Shown here one piece after another: positions 1 through 5,636 of a DNA stretch of 6,352 nt. The stretch comes from Deltaproteobacteria bacterium (GTDB taxonomy: Bacteria > Desulfobacterota > Syntrophia > Syntrophales > Smithellaceae). The first letter of the stretch is position 1. Each line of letters starts with the position of its first letter. Under the pieces are notes generated by a model that was given only the letters and a program-made list of their open reading frames with translations, did not search any database and was not told the DNA's origin. The stretch lies in contig JAGFXG010000074.1 in the NCBI GenBank assembly GCA_017860985.1, forward strand, positions 1 through 6,352, read 5' to 3'. The translations under genes were made by a program, and so were the position numbers.

Positions 1-808
1 CGCCAATTATTTTTCCCAGACACGTCAGATCAGGCTCAATGCCGATCAGGTTCTGGTATCCGCCGAAGGAAAAGCGGAATCCCGTGATGACTTCATCAAA
101 AATCAGGACGATGCCGTTTTCAGCCGTCAGCTTCCGTAATTTTTCCAGGAAACCTTCCTGCGGCATGACAACGCCCATGTTGCCCGCTACCGGTTCAACA
201 ATGACGGCCGCCAATTGATCGCCATAGCGTTCGATGGCTTTTTCGAGCGCAGCCGGATCATTGTAGGGCAGGCTTAGGGTCAGACCGGCCAGTTCTTCAG
301 GAATCCCCGGGGAGCCGGGAATCCCCAGTGTTGTAACGCCGGAGCCGGCCTTGATTAACAGGGAATCGGCATGACCGTGATAGCACCCGTCAAATTTAAT
401 AATCATGTTTCGGCCCGTGTAACCCCGCGCCAGCCGCACGGCCGTCATGGCGGCTTCTGTCCCGGAACTGGTCATCCTTATCCTTTGGATGGATGGAATG
501 GCTTCGCAGATGAGCTGTGCCATTTGCGTTTCGACATTCGTCGGCGCGCCGAAACTGGTTCCCTGGCGGGCCGCCAGGCAGATGGCGTCAATGACGTCCG
601 TATGAGCGTGCCCCAGAATCATCGGCCCCCAGGAAAGAACGTAGTCGATGTATTCTTTTTCTGTGGAATCGTAAATCCGGCTGCCTTTTGCGTGGCTTGC
701 AAAGACGGGGTTGCCACCTACCGATTTCCAGGCACGCACGGGTGAATTCACACCGCCGGCAATCACCAGCCCTGCCGCCGTAAAAAGATCTTCGTTTGTC
801 GGGGTCAT
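1..808 (-). CDS. hemL: Glutamate-1-semialdehyde 2,1-aminomutase, C-terminus cut by window edge
   Basis: PLP-dependent class III aminotransferase-fold enzyme that converts glutamate-1-semialdehyde to 5-aminolevulinate, the last step of the C5 route into all tetrapyrroles; cytosolic. I translated 269 uninterrupted codons from ATG 808. Family landmarks in order are [15 protein letters not shown] (about 17-31), [28 protein letters not shown] (about 113-128), the cofactor-side [10 protein letters not shown] (about 236-245, Asp near 238), and LGKIIG, whose Lys266 should be the PLP Schiff-base lysine. About the last 150 residues lie beyond position 1. The ATG shares one base with the upstream ahbB stop (TGATG). 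A GGAG Shine-Dalgarno at 817-820, inside ahbB, sits 8 nt upstream, so translational coupling is likely. The N-terminus is slightly shorter than in typical HemL. Identification is secure. Confidence 0.97.
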   Translation of the reverse strand, partial: MTPTNEDLFTAAGLVIAGGVNSPVRAWKSVGGNPVFASHAKGSRIYDSTEKEYIDYVLSWGPMILGHAHTDVIDAICLAARQGTSFGAPTNVETQMAQLICEAIPSIQRIRMTSSGTEAAMTAVRLARGYTGRNMIIKFDGCYHGHADSLLIKAGSGVTTLGIPGSPGIPEELAGLTLSLPYNDPAALEKAIERYGDQLAAVIVEPVAGNMGVVMPQEGFLEKLRKLTAENGIVLIFDEVITGFRFSFGGYQNLIGIEPDLTCLGKIIG

Positions 809-1275
809 CAAAAATACTCCGGAGATGTTTTTTTGTATTCCTGAAGACTGTCCAGAATGAGGTAATCATGACAGTTGATCTGTTGGCACATCCTGTCGAC
901 CAGGGTTGCGATGTCGTCATTCTGCGCGTGTAGCATCGTAAAAAGATTATATTTATTTTGGAAAGCGGGTCTTCTTTCGTAACAATGGGAAATGAATGCC
1001 AGCGAGGCAAACGCCTGCCCGGTTTCTTCTACTGCACCGGGCAGCACCGACCACACGACCAGCGCGTTTTTCCGGTAGCCCGCTTTCTGATGACGAAGGA
1101 TCGCTCCGAACTTTCTCAGGATTCCATTCGCGGACAGTTTCTTCAGCAGATCGATCAACTCAACGGTTGTGAGGCCGCCAGCATCGGCGATTGCCGTAAA
1201 CGGCCTGTTGATGAGCATCAGGTCATTTTGAAGGATCCGTAAAGCATTTTTTTCCGGTATTGTTAATGTTTTCAT
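808..1275 (-). CDS. ahbB: Siroheme decarboxylase subunit, AhbB-type (Lrp/AsnC fold)
   Basis: 155-residue protein with an N-terminal winged-helix segment of the Lrp/AsnC type (about 5-60: [10 protein letters not shown] through [18 protein letters not shown]), then an AsnC-like alpha/beta domain. The motifs [33 protein letters not shown] and the C-terminal [10 protein letters not shown] are what I recognise from the siroheme decarboxylase family (AhbA/AhbB, NirD/L/G/H), here closest to AhbB. These proteins decarboxylate siroheme to didecarboxysiroheme in the alternative heme pathway of sulfate reducers and archaea (also in heme d1 synthesis), and are enzymes rather than classical regulators. 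Being immediately upstream of hemL, with a one-base stop/start overlap, supports a tetrapyrrole role. No partner AhbA is visible here; it may lie beyond hemL or elsewhere. The ATG at 1275 has only a weak Shine-Dalgarno (AAGGAT is too far upstream), but no better in-frame start exists. The A-versus-B subunit assignment is less certain than the family. Confidence 0.85.
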   Translation of the reverse strand: MKTLTIPEKNALRILQNDLMLINRPFTAIADAGGLTTVELIDLLKKLSANGILRKFGAILRHQKAGYRKNALVVWSVLPGAVEETGQAFASLAFISHCYERRPAFQNKYNLFTMLHAQNDDIATLVDRMCQQINCHDYLILDSLQEYKKTSPEYF

Positions 1276-1299
1276 GCTGATTCTTATTATCCTTCTTGA

Positions 1300-1328
1300 A
1301 TGATAAAATCAAGACAAGCCTTTGTTGA
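1300..1328 (-). promoter_or_regulatory. Candidate sigma70 promoter for ahbB-hemL
   Basis: Read on the minus strand, TCAACA (1323-1328, four of six against TTGACA) is followed after exactly 17 bp by TATCAT (1300-1305, five of six against TATAAT). Transcription would begin near 1293, leaving a leader of about 18 nt before the ahbB ATG at 1275. The leader would start around AAGGATAAT, so it carries little room for other control. Found by eye only. Confidence 0.4.
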
Positions 1329-1333
1329 AATAG

Positions 1334-1359
1334 TTATGCAAATATTTATGTAAATATTT
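1334..1359. repeat. AT-rich tandem direct repeat, possible operator or UP element
   Basis: Two copies of TTATGYAAATATTT (1334-1347 with C, 1346-1359 with T) lie in tandem with a 12-bp period. Each contains the palindrome AAATATTT. The pair ends two bases before the atpE -35 box and starts six bases upstream of the proposed ahbB -35 box. It is therefore placed to act as an UP element for atpE or as a binding site affecting both divergent promoters. The repeat is directly visible; the function is inference. Confidence 0.5.
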
Positions 1360-1360
1360 C

Positions 1361-1389
1361 TTGACAATCGGTTTATTGATCGTTAAAAA
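1361..1389 (+). promoter_or_regulatory. Candidate sigma70 promoter for atpE
   Basis: A perfect -35 box TTGACA (1361-1366) is separated by 17 bp from TAAAAA (1384-1389, four of six against TATAAT). An AT-rich tandem repeat lies directly upstream, as in UP elements. Transcription would start near 1396 and give a 5' leader of about 107 nt before the atpE start at 1503. This is the best promoter in the window by eye. Confidence 0.6.
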
Positions 1390-1490
1390 GGATGAAAATG
1401 ACCGGCAGTCGTTAAATTTTAAAAGAAGGGAGGTTAAAAAAAACATAGACCTGACGAGTCCGGTGATTTAATTTGCTTCAACAAAAAAAC

Positions 1491-1502
1491 AGGAGGCTGT
1501 AA
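1491..1502 (+). promoter_or_regulatory. Strong ribosome binding site of atpE
   Basis: AGGAGG (1491-1496) lies six bases upstream of the ATG at 1503 and follows an A-rich, unstructured stretch (CAACAAAAAAAC). A near-perfect Shine-Dalgarno in a single-stranded context suits a c subunit, which is needed in many copies per ATP synthase. The A/U-rich lead-in is reminiscent of the E. coli atpE translation-initiation region. The resemblance is in composition only. Confidence 0.8.
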
Positions 1503-1877
1503 ATGAAAAAAAGTTTAGTTTATGCATTGTTGGCGATGGTGTTGGTGATTGTTTCTGCTCCTTTTGTAATGGCGGCTCCGGAAGCGGCGGCTGCGGCTCC
1601 TGCAGCGGGTGTTGATTACACAAAAGCCATCATCATTGGCTGTTCTTTGCTTGCGGCAGGTATCGCAATTGCTTTTGGAACAATCGGAACCGGCAACGGC
1701 ATGGGCGCTGGTCTGAATGGTGCAACAAACGCCGTTGGAAGAAATCCTGAAGCCCAGGGCAAGATTCTCCTCACCATGATGGTTGGTCTGGCCATGATCG
1801 AATCTCTGGCGATTTACGCGCTGGTTATCGCGCTGATCGTGCTTTACGCCAATCCGCTTTTGAAGTACATTGGCTAA
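1503..1877 (+). CDS. atpE: F-type ATP synthase subunit c with N-terminal signal peptide
   Basis: Membrane rotor subunit of the FoF1 ATP synthase, 124 residues. Residues 1-24 look like a signal peptide (MKKS, hydrophobic core, VMA before Ala25), followed by an Ala/Pro-rich linker (25-36). The usual two-helix hairpin follows: TM1 about 40-63 plus the Gly-rich GTGNGMGAG, a polar loop with R80-N81-P82, and TM2 about 88-116 carrying the ion-carrying Glu100. Ser101 and Tyr105 follow in the pattern E-S-x3-Y seen in Na+-type rings, but the position equivalent to Ilyobacter Gln32 is Met67. Coupling ion is therefore undecided, and E-S is also common in deltaproteobacterial rings. Typical c subunits are about 80-90 residues; N-terminal extensions occur in some deltaproteobacteria. 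The gene stands alone, with its own promoter and terminator and no atpB or atpI next to it. Confidence 0.96.
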   Translation: MKKSLVYALLAMVLVIVSAPFVMAAPEAAAAAPAAGVDYTKAIIIGCSLLAAGIAIAFGTIGTGNGMGAGLNGATNAVGRNPEAQGKILLTMMVGLAMIESLAIYALVIALIVLYANPLLKYIG

Positions 1878-1907
1878 GAAAAAATTTTATTGATATTATA
1901 AACAGGG

Positions 1908-1942
1908 AGGGGGAGCGTACATCGACTTTCTCTCCCTTTTTT
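1908..1942 (+). terminator. Intrinsic terminator of atpE
   Basis: AGGGGGAG (1908-1915) pairs with CTCTCCCT (1930-1937) through eight pairs including one G-U, with a 14-nt loop. The run of T at 1937-1942 follows directly. It begins 30 bp after the atpE stop codon. The tract has no matching A-run on its left side, so it works best in the plus direction. Confidence 0.85.
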
Positions 1943-1951
1943 AGTTCACCT

Positions 1952-1983
1952 CAAATTACCGAAGCGAAGCGTACGGAAATTTG
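1952..1983. repeat. Imperfect inverted repeat between convergent genes (first hairpin)
   Basis: CAAATTACCG (1952-1961) pairs with CGGAAATTTG (1974-1983), nine of ten positions, around a 12-base loop AAGCGAAGCGTA. It lies in the gap between the 3' ends of atpE and the kor cluster. Neither strand shows a proper U-tract after it, so it is not a standard terminator. It could stabilise 3' ends or be a remnant of a dispersed repeat. Confidence 0.6.
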
Positions 1984-1988
1984 TTAGT

Positions 1989-2025
1989 CTAACTTATCCC
2001 GCGCAACGAAGTGAAGCGGGGTTAG
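1989..2025. repeat. Imperfect inverted repeat (second hairpin)
   Basis: CTAAC (1989-1993) and CCCGC (1998-2002) pair with GTTAG (2021-2025) and GCGGG (2016-2020), giving ten pairs interrupted by a four-base TTAT bulge on the left arm, with a 13-base loop. CGAAGTGAAGCG at 2007-2018 matches CGAAGCGAAGCG at 1960-1971 in 11 of 12 bases, so the two hairpins look like related units 47 bp apart. For the minus-strand transcript this is the first structure after the last gene, but no U-run follows. Confidence 0.6.
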
Positions 2026-2040
2026 TGACACCATTCGCAA

Positions 2041-2448
2041 CTATTCCTCAAAAACCACTCTTGAGCGCAGTTCTTTTTTCTGAGCCTGCTGGTGTTTTGC
2101 GGTAAGGATTTTTTCTTTTGCGCGTTTACTGCGTTTCCTCTTTTGACGGCGGAGTTTTTCAATCTTTTCTTTTTCTCTGGCGATAAAGCCGTCCCGTTGT
2201 AATTCAATCTTATCAAGCAGCAGGCGGCGTGCCAGATAACGGTTTAAGGTCTGCGATCTTTCCCTCTGGCATTTCACCGAAAGACCGGTGGGGATGTGGA
2301 CGAGCTGAACACAGGAGGAGCTTTTATTGACTTTTTGTCCCCCGGGGCCGGAGGAACGGATGAAGGATTCCTCAAAATCGTTTTCGGAAACGCCCAGTTC
2401 CTGCATCCTCGCGGCAAGCGCTTTTTCTTTTTCTGCGGACACGGGCAT
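2041..2448 (-). CDS. Small GGQ release-factor-like protein (ArfB / mtRF-R-like ribosome rescue)
   Basis: 135-residue protein of the RF-1 catalytic-domain family without codon-recognition domains. Residues 28-80 hold the peptidyl-tRNA hydrolysis motif SGPGGQKVNKSSS (GGQ at 36-38), then HIPTGLSVKCQRERSQTLNR, all standard for the domain. Residues from about 90 onward are a very basic tail (EKLRRQKRKRSKRAKEK), the feature that ArfB and the mitochondrial protein mtRF-R (C12orf65) place in the ribosomal mRNA tunnel. Expected role: release of peptides from stalled ribosomes. The match to the SGPGGQ...NKTSNCVVLKHIPSG pattern of mtRF-R seems closer than to E. coli ArfB. It is the last gene of the kor cluster, 13 bp after the ACT gene, with a weak Shine-Dalgarno. 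A start at Met15 (2406) is possible but has no better site. Confidence 0.85.
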   Translation of the reverse strand: MPVSAEKEKALAARMQELGVSENDFEESFIRSSGPGGQKVNKSSSCVQLVHIPTGLSVKCQRERSQTLNRYLARRLLLDKIELQRDGFIAREKEKIEKLRRQKRKRSKRAKEKILTAKHQQAQKKELRSRVVFEE

Positions 2449-2461
2449 GGCGGGTTCTGAT

Positions 2462-2893
2462 TTAAGGAATGGAATAAATTTCGTCGTCGATCAGGTTGAT
2501 CCAGTTTTCGATTAGGATCTCCCTGGCTTCTTCAATCTTGTCAACACCGATAATGACGATGGTTTCTTTTCCGATGCGGTTGATAGTGGTGTAAAGATAA
2601 AGGATATTAATGTCTGCCCTGGCAAGCGGTTTCAGGATCGCGTTGATCCGGCCTGCGTGCAGGGGAACCTCGGCGGCCAGGACAGGAGTCACTTCGATGT
2701 TGAAGTTGAAACTGTTCAGAAGCGCTGCGGCGCGATCCGGATCATTGACGACAAGGCGGACGCGGCTGTCATGTTCAATGCTGGCGGCGGACACCGCTAT
2801 GGTTCCTATATCCTCGGTTTCAAGAATGTGGGTAAGTCTGGCAAACGACCCCGGGACATTGCCCAGCAGAACGGAGATTTGTTTGACGGCCAT
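2462..2893 (-). CDS. Tandem ACT-domain protein of the kor cluster
   Basis: 143-residue protein that reads as two ACT-like ligand-binding units and nothing else. The first spans about 4-70 (KQISVLLGNVPGSFARLTHILE opening the usual beta-alpha-beta, with NDPDRAAALL as the next helix). The second spans about 71-140 (VPLHAGRINAILKPLARADINILYLY, then ETIVIIGVDKIEEAREIL). ACT units bind amino acids and regulate metabolic enzymes. The N-x-P-G turn (N13, P15, G16) is where ligands commonly bind. It lies 12 bp downstream of korC, with AAGGA six bases before ATG 2893, so it is co-expressed with the oxidoreductase. A role as amino-acid sensor or allosteric partner for KorABCD or branched-chain metabolism is inference. 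No catalytic or DNA-binding domain is visible. Confidence 0.85.
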   Translation of the reverse strand: MAVKQISVLLGNVPGSFARLTHILETEDIGTIAVSAASIEHDSRVRLVVNDPDRAAALLNSFNFNIEVTPVLAAEVPLHAGRINAILKPLARADINILYLYTTINRIGKETIVIIGVDKIEEAREILIENWINLIDDEIYSIP

Positions 2894-2905
2894 AAAGTAT
2901 CCTTC

Positions 2906-3445
2906 TTAATCCTTTATATAATCGAACCCGGCGGCAAAGGCTTTGCGGTTAATTTCGGCAAGGGCTTTTTTGCGGCTGCCCATAATGCTTTCCAGACTTT
3001 TTAGATAAATTTCCGGTGACACCACATTTAATTCCCTGATAAATGCGCCCATCATGATAATATTGGCGACGCGGGTGTTGCCAAGCTCCTGGGCCATATC
3101 GGTGCAGGGAACACAGATGGTTTTTACATCATTGCGGTTGGGACGCATGTCAATGATGGATGAATTGATAAAAATGGTTCCGCCTTCGCTCACTTTATTT
3201 TGAAAGGTCAGCAGGGAAGGCGAATTCATCACCACCAGGCATCCAGGTTCCGAGGCAATGGGAGACGCAATTTCCTCGTCGCTTACCGCCACGGTGCAGT
3301 TGGCCGTACCACCCCTCATTTCGGCGCCGTAGGCCGGAAGATAGGTGACGTGATAACCTTTGTTCATTGCGCTGTTTGCCAGGCTGATGCCCATCATCAG
3401 CACACCCTGGCCGCCAAAGCCGGAAAAAATGGTTTTCACTAGCAT
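2906..3445 (-). CDS. korC: 2-oxoacid:ferredoxin oxidoreductase gamma subunit
   Basis: 179 residues, the size of a stand-alone gamma subunit of the pyruvate/2-oxoacid ferredoxin oxidoreductase family. The glycine-rich GFGGQGV (9-15) at the N-terminus and YGAEMRGGTANC (39-50) are the family signatures; the domain is associated with CoA and subunit contact. It shares 7 bp with the end of korB: the korB stop TAG lies inside ATGCTAG. It has its own GGAGG (3453-3457) seven bases before the start, so ATG 3445 is well supported. It works as a complex with the alpha, beta and ferredoxin subunits encoded immediately upstream. Family assignment is firm; the actual 2-oxoacid cannot be read from this subunit. 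Confidence 0.95.
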   Translation of the reverse strand: MLVKTIFSGFGGQGVLMMGISLANSAMNKGYHVTYLPAYGAEMRGGTANCTVAVSDEEIASPIASEPGCLVVMNSPSLLTFQNKVSEGGTIFINSSIIDMRPNRNDVKTICVPCTDMAQELGNTRVANIIMMGAFIRELNVVSPEIYLKSLESIMGSRKKALAEINRKAFAAGFDYIKD

Positions 3446-4215
3446 GGCGCGTCCTCCGCAGATTTCTTTGCCTCGGCAATCTCATCCTTGAAAACCCCGG
3501 GAGGAAATTCTTTGCTCATGACTTCATCAATCCATTTGCATGAATCAATCGTTGTCATCTTCCAGTTGGTGGGGCAGAGCGAGAGGACTTCGACAAGCGA
3601 AAAACCGAGGCCATCGACCTGGCACTGAAAAGCTTTTTTAATGGCTTTTTTGGTCTTATTCACTCCGGCCGGGGAGCTGACCGAACATCTCTCAACGTAT
3701 GTCGTGCCCCTGAGCTGAGAAAATATTTCACTTACTTTGACAGGGTAACCGTCCAGTTCTTTTTTACGTCCGGTCGGACTCGTTGTTGTTCTTTGATTGA
3801 GCATGGTTGTCGGGGCCATCTGTCCGCCGGTCATGCCGTAAACAGCGTTATTGATAAAGATGACGGTGATGTTTTCACCACGATTGGCGGCGTGGAAGCT
3901 TTCCGCAATGCCGATGGCGGCAAGGTCTCCGTCCCCCTGATAGGAAAAAACGACACGGTCGGGAAGGCAGCGCTTGATGGCCGAAGCCATGGCCGGTCCG
4001 CGCCCGTGGGGCGCTTCGATCATGTCCACATCAAAATAATTATAGGCCAGAACCGCGCAACCTGCCGGCGGAACGCCAATCGTAATGCCCCGGATTCCCA
4101 TTTCATCAATGACTTCGGCAACGAGGCGATGAACAATGCTGTGACCGCAGCCGGGGCAATAATGGTAGATAGCTTCTTTTAAACTTTCGGGATGTTTGAA
4201 AACGGTCTTTGCCAT
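3439..4215 (-). CDS. korB: 2-oxoacid:ferredoxin oxidoreductase beta (TPP-binding) subunit
   Basis: 258 residues. Carries the thiamine pyrophosphate and, in relatives, one [4Fe-4S] cluster. Cys20 and Cys23 in YCPGCGH, Cys53 in PPAGCAVL and Cys214 in LSLCPTNW fit the four cluster ligands. The TPP/Mg motif runs from GDGD (94-97) to NN (122-123), followed by YGMTGGQMAPTT, a stretch highly conserved in KorB/VorA-type subunits. The C-terminal part past about residue 215 is the usual short extension. ATG 4215 has GAAGGT about nine bases upstream and follows the alpha gene by 29 bp. It catalyses decarboxylation of the 2-oxoacid and passes electrons to the ferredoxin subunit. All key residues are present, so an active enzyme is expected. 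KOR versus VOR specificity is not settled. Confidence 0.95.
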   Translation of the reverse strand: MAKTVFKHPESLKEAIYHYCPGCGHSIVHRLVAEVIDEMGIRGITIGVPPAGCAVLAYNYFDVDMIEAPHGRGPAMASAIKRCLPDRVVFSYQGDGDLAAIGIAESFHAANRGENITVIFINNAVYGMTGGQMAPTTMLNQRTTTSPTGRKKELDGYPVKVSEIFSQLRGTTYVERCSVSSPAGVNKTKKAIKKAFQCQVDGLGFSLVEVLSLCPTNWKMTTIDSCKWIDEVMSKEFPPGVFKDEIAEAKKSAEDAPC

Positions 4216-4244
4216 TTGTTTCTGACCTTCAGCGTGATCGATGA

Positions 4245-5306
4245 TTATAAATCCTTTTTATTGTATATTCTGGCTACAACATTGGCCAGCTCCGACGGTG
4301 TTGGCACGGAGCCTCCCGGGCGTCCATGAAAATCAATGTTGGCATAACCCTGCAGCGCCAGGCGGACATCCTCGAGCATCTGCCCCGTGCTCATTTCAAA
4401 AACCAGGAAATTCTTTACTTTTGCAGACAGCGTCCGCAGTTTCGCCTCCGGAAAAGGCCAGAGGGTGATCGGGCGAAAAAGACCGATGTTCATGCCTTGG
4501 CTGCGCAGTCTTTTAATGGCGCCCTTGGCAATGCGGGCGGCTGTTCCATAGGCAACGATGACCAGCTCTGCGTCATCCACTCGATGTTCTTCAAACAGGG
4601 TTTCGTTTTCTGAAATCACTTGATACTTGCGGGCCAGCTTCCAGTTGTGTGCTTCGCTGTCAATCGGGTCAAGAAGAAGGCCTCGGATGAATTTGCTTTT
4701 TCCGGTGCCCGCGCCGCGCAGCATAAATTTCTCTGGATATTGACGGGGTTTGGGCTTTTTAAAAATAACCGGTTCCATCATTTGCCCCATCATGCCGTCG
4801 GCCAGGATCATGACGGGTGTGCGGTACTTGTCTGCCAGATCGAATGCGTCCATGGTTAAGTCAGCCAGTTCCTGGCAGGTGTCGGGCGCAATGACGATCG
4901 TCCGGTAGTCGCCGTGGCCGCCGCCCCGGGTTGCCTGAAAATAATCGCCCTGTGACGGACGAATGTTGCCCAGTCCCGGACCGCCGCGCATAATATTGAC
5001 GATGATTCCCGGCAGCTCGCAGGCCGCCATGGAGGAAATGCCTTCCTGCTTCAATGATATTCCGGGACTCGAGGAAGAGGTCATGACACGCACACCGGTT
5101 GCTGAGGCGCCGGCGATCATGTTGATGGCGGCAATTTCACTTTCCGATTGAAGGAAAACGCCTCCTTCCGCGGTGCGCATGTGCTCGGCCATATACTCGG
5201 TCAGTTCGTTCTGCGGCGTAATCGGATAGCCGGCGTAGAAACGGCATCCCGCCCGGATCGCGGCTTCACCAATAACATTGTTTCCCGACATCAATACCTT
5301 ATTCAC
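4245..5306 (-). CDS. vorB (korA): 2-oxoacid:ferredoxin oxidoreductase alpha subunit (VorB/KorA type)
   Basis: 353 residues, normal for the stand-alone alpha subunit, annotated in relatives as 3-methyl-2-oxobutanoate dehydrogenase subunit VorB or 2-oxoglutarate:ferredoxin oxidoreductase KorA. Signatures: KVLMSGNNVIGEAAIRAGC at the N-terminus, the substrate/TPP loop YPITP (27-31), SESEIAAINMIAGASATG, MTSSSSPGISLKQE, and RGGPGLGNIRPSQGDYFQATRGGGHGD. The C-terminal domain (about 245-353) has VIVAYGTAARIAKGAI and RPITLWPFPE. The start is GTG at 5306: GAGG (5313-5316) is six bases upstream and KVLM lies in the conserved N-terminus. This overlaps the ferredoxin gene by 8 bp. ATG 5291 (Met6) is an alternative but would remove conserved residues. 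Oxidises a branched-chain 2-oxoacid or 2-oxoglutarate to acyl-CoA, reducing ferredoxin; reverse carboxylation is possible in anaerobes. Confidence 0.96.
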   Translation of the reverse strand: MNKVLMSGNNVIGEAAIRAGCRFYAGYPITPQNELTEYMAEHMRTAEGGVFLQSESEIAAINMIAGASATGVRVMTSSSSPGISLKQEGISSMAACELPGIIVNIMRGGPGLGNIRPSQGDYFQATRGGGHGDYRTIVIAPDTCQELADLTMDAFDLADKYRTPVMILADGMMGQMMEPVIFKKPKPRQYPEKFMLRGAGTGKSKFIRGLLLDPIDSEAHNWKLARKYQVISENETLFEEHRVDDAELVIVAYGTAARIAKGAIKRLRSQGMNIGLFRPITLWPFPEAKLRTLSAKVKNFLVFEMSTGQMLEDVRLALQGYANIDFHGRPGGSVPTPSELANVVARIYNKKDL

Positions 5307-5544
5307 GGTAAACCTCGATAGCTATATCCGGACACATGGTTGCGCAAATCGCGCAGCCGTTGCATTCCTTTTCTTCGACGATGCAGACGGGGTGATACCC
5401 TTGTGCATTATACTCTTTGGATGGTGCGATGTGCCCTTTGGGGCAGAAGTGAATGCAGAGGTGGCACTCCTTGCAAAGATCCTTTTTTATCTTGATATAT
5501 CCCTTCAAATCATGTCCCCGAATCGGTTTTTGCCTGACGTTCAA
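5299..5544 (-). CDS. korD: 2x[4Fe-4S] ferredoxin-like delta subunit of the oxidoreductase
   Basis: 81 residues with two classical 4Fe-4S motifs: C24-x2-C27-x2-C30-x3-C34-P and C61-x2-C64-x2-C67-x3-C71-P. This is the ferredoxin-type subunit that takes electrons from the TPP/FeS subunit and hands them to soluble ferredoxin. It is first in the kor cluster and overlaps the alpha gene by 8 bp. The start is uncertain: no ATG is in frame. TTG 5544 is the first possible codon, immediately after an in-frame TGA, and has no clear Shine-Dalgarno. TTG 5508 (Leu13, giving 69 residues beginning LKGYIKI) is an alternative and leaves both cluster motifs intact. Weak initiation may set subunit ratio or rely on coupling. 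A strict ATG-only gene search would miss it. Confidence 0.93.
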   Translation of the reverse strand: MNVRQKPIRGHDLKGYIKIKKDLCKECHLCIHFCPKGHIAPSKEYNAQGYHPVCIVEEKECNGCAICATMCPDIAIEVYRE

Positions 5545-5595
5545 TCACGTTCGGCGGTAGCTATCTTGCGCATAACGCTCAGAAAGTCAAGTATT

Positions 5596-5636
5596 TTTAG
5601 GGTGAATCTGATACCGGAAAAAACAGAATCCCTAAA
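5596..5636 (-). repeat. Inverted repeat over the stop codon of the NusG paralogue
   Basis: On the minus strand TTTAGGG (5630-5636, containing the TAG stop) pairs with CCCTAAA (5596-5602), with inner TCTG/CAGA pairs and a T-rich loop. It lies in the gap to korD. No U-tract follows in the minus direction (AATACTTGACT follows), so it is at most a weak terminator or an attenuator-like hairpin. If functional it could partly separate the NusG paralogue from the kor genes. Confidence 0.4.

Noticed and set aside
588..1010. Long minus-strand open frame across the ahbB-hemL junction
   Set aside because: It is an alternative frame of two well-recognised genes and shows no family signature.
1392..1415. 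Seven-codon reading frame ATGAAAATGACC...TAA (MKMTGSR) in the atpE leader
   Set aside because: It would start at or before the likely transcription start and has no ordered codon pattern such as a leader peptide; probably chance.
1449..1470. CTGACGAG in the atpE leader, resembling the conserved box of a hammerhead ribozyme
   Set aside because: The required GAAA after stem II and the closing stems are missing; CTGACGAGTCCGGTGATTT does not fold into the core.
1943..2040. Intrinsic terminator for the kor cluster in the convergent gap
   Set aside because: On the minus strand neither hairpin is followed by a U-run; the only good terminator there serves atpE on the plus strand.
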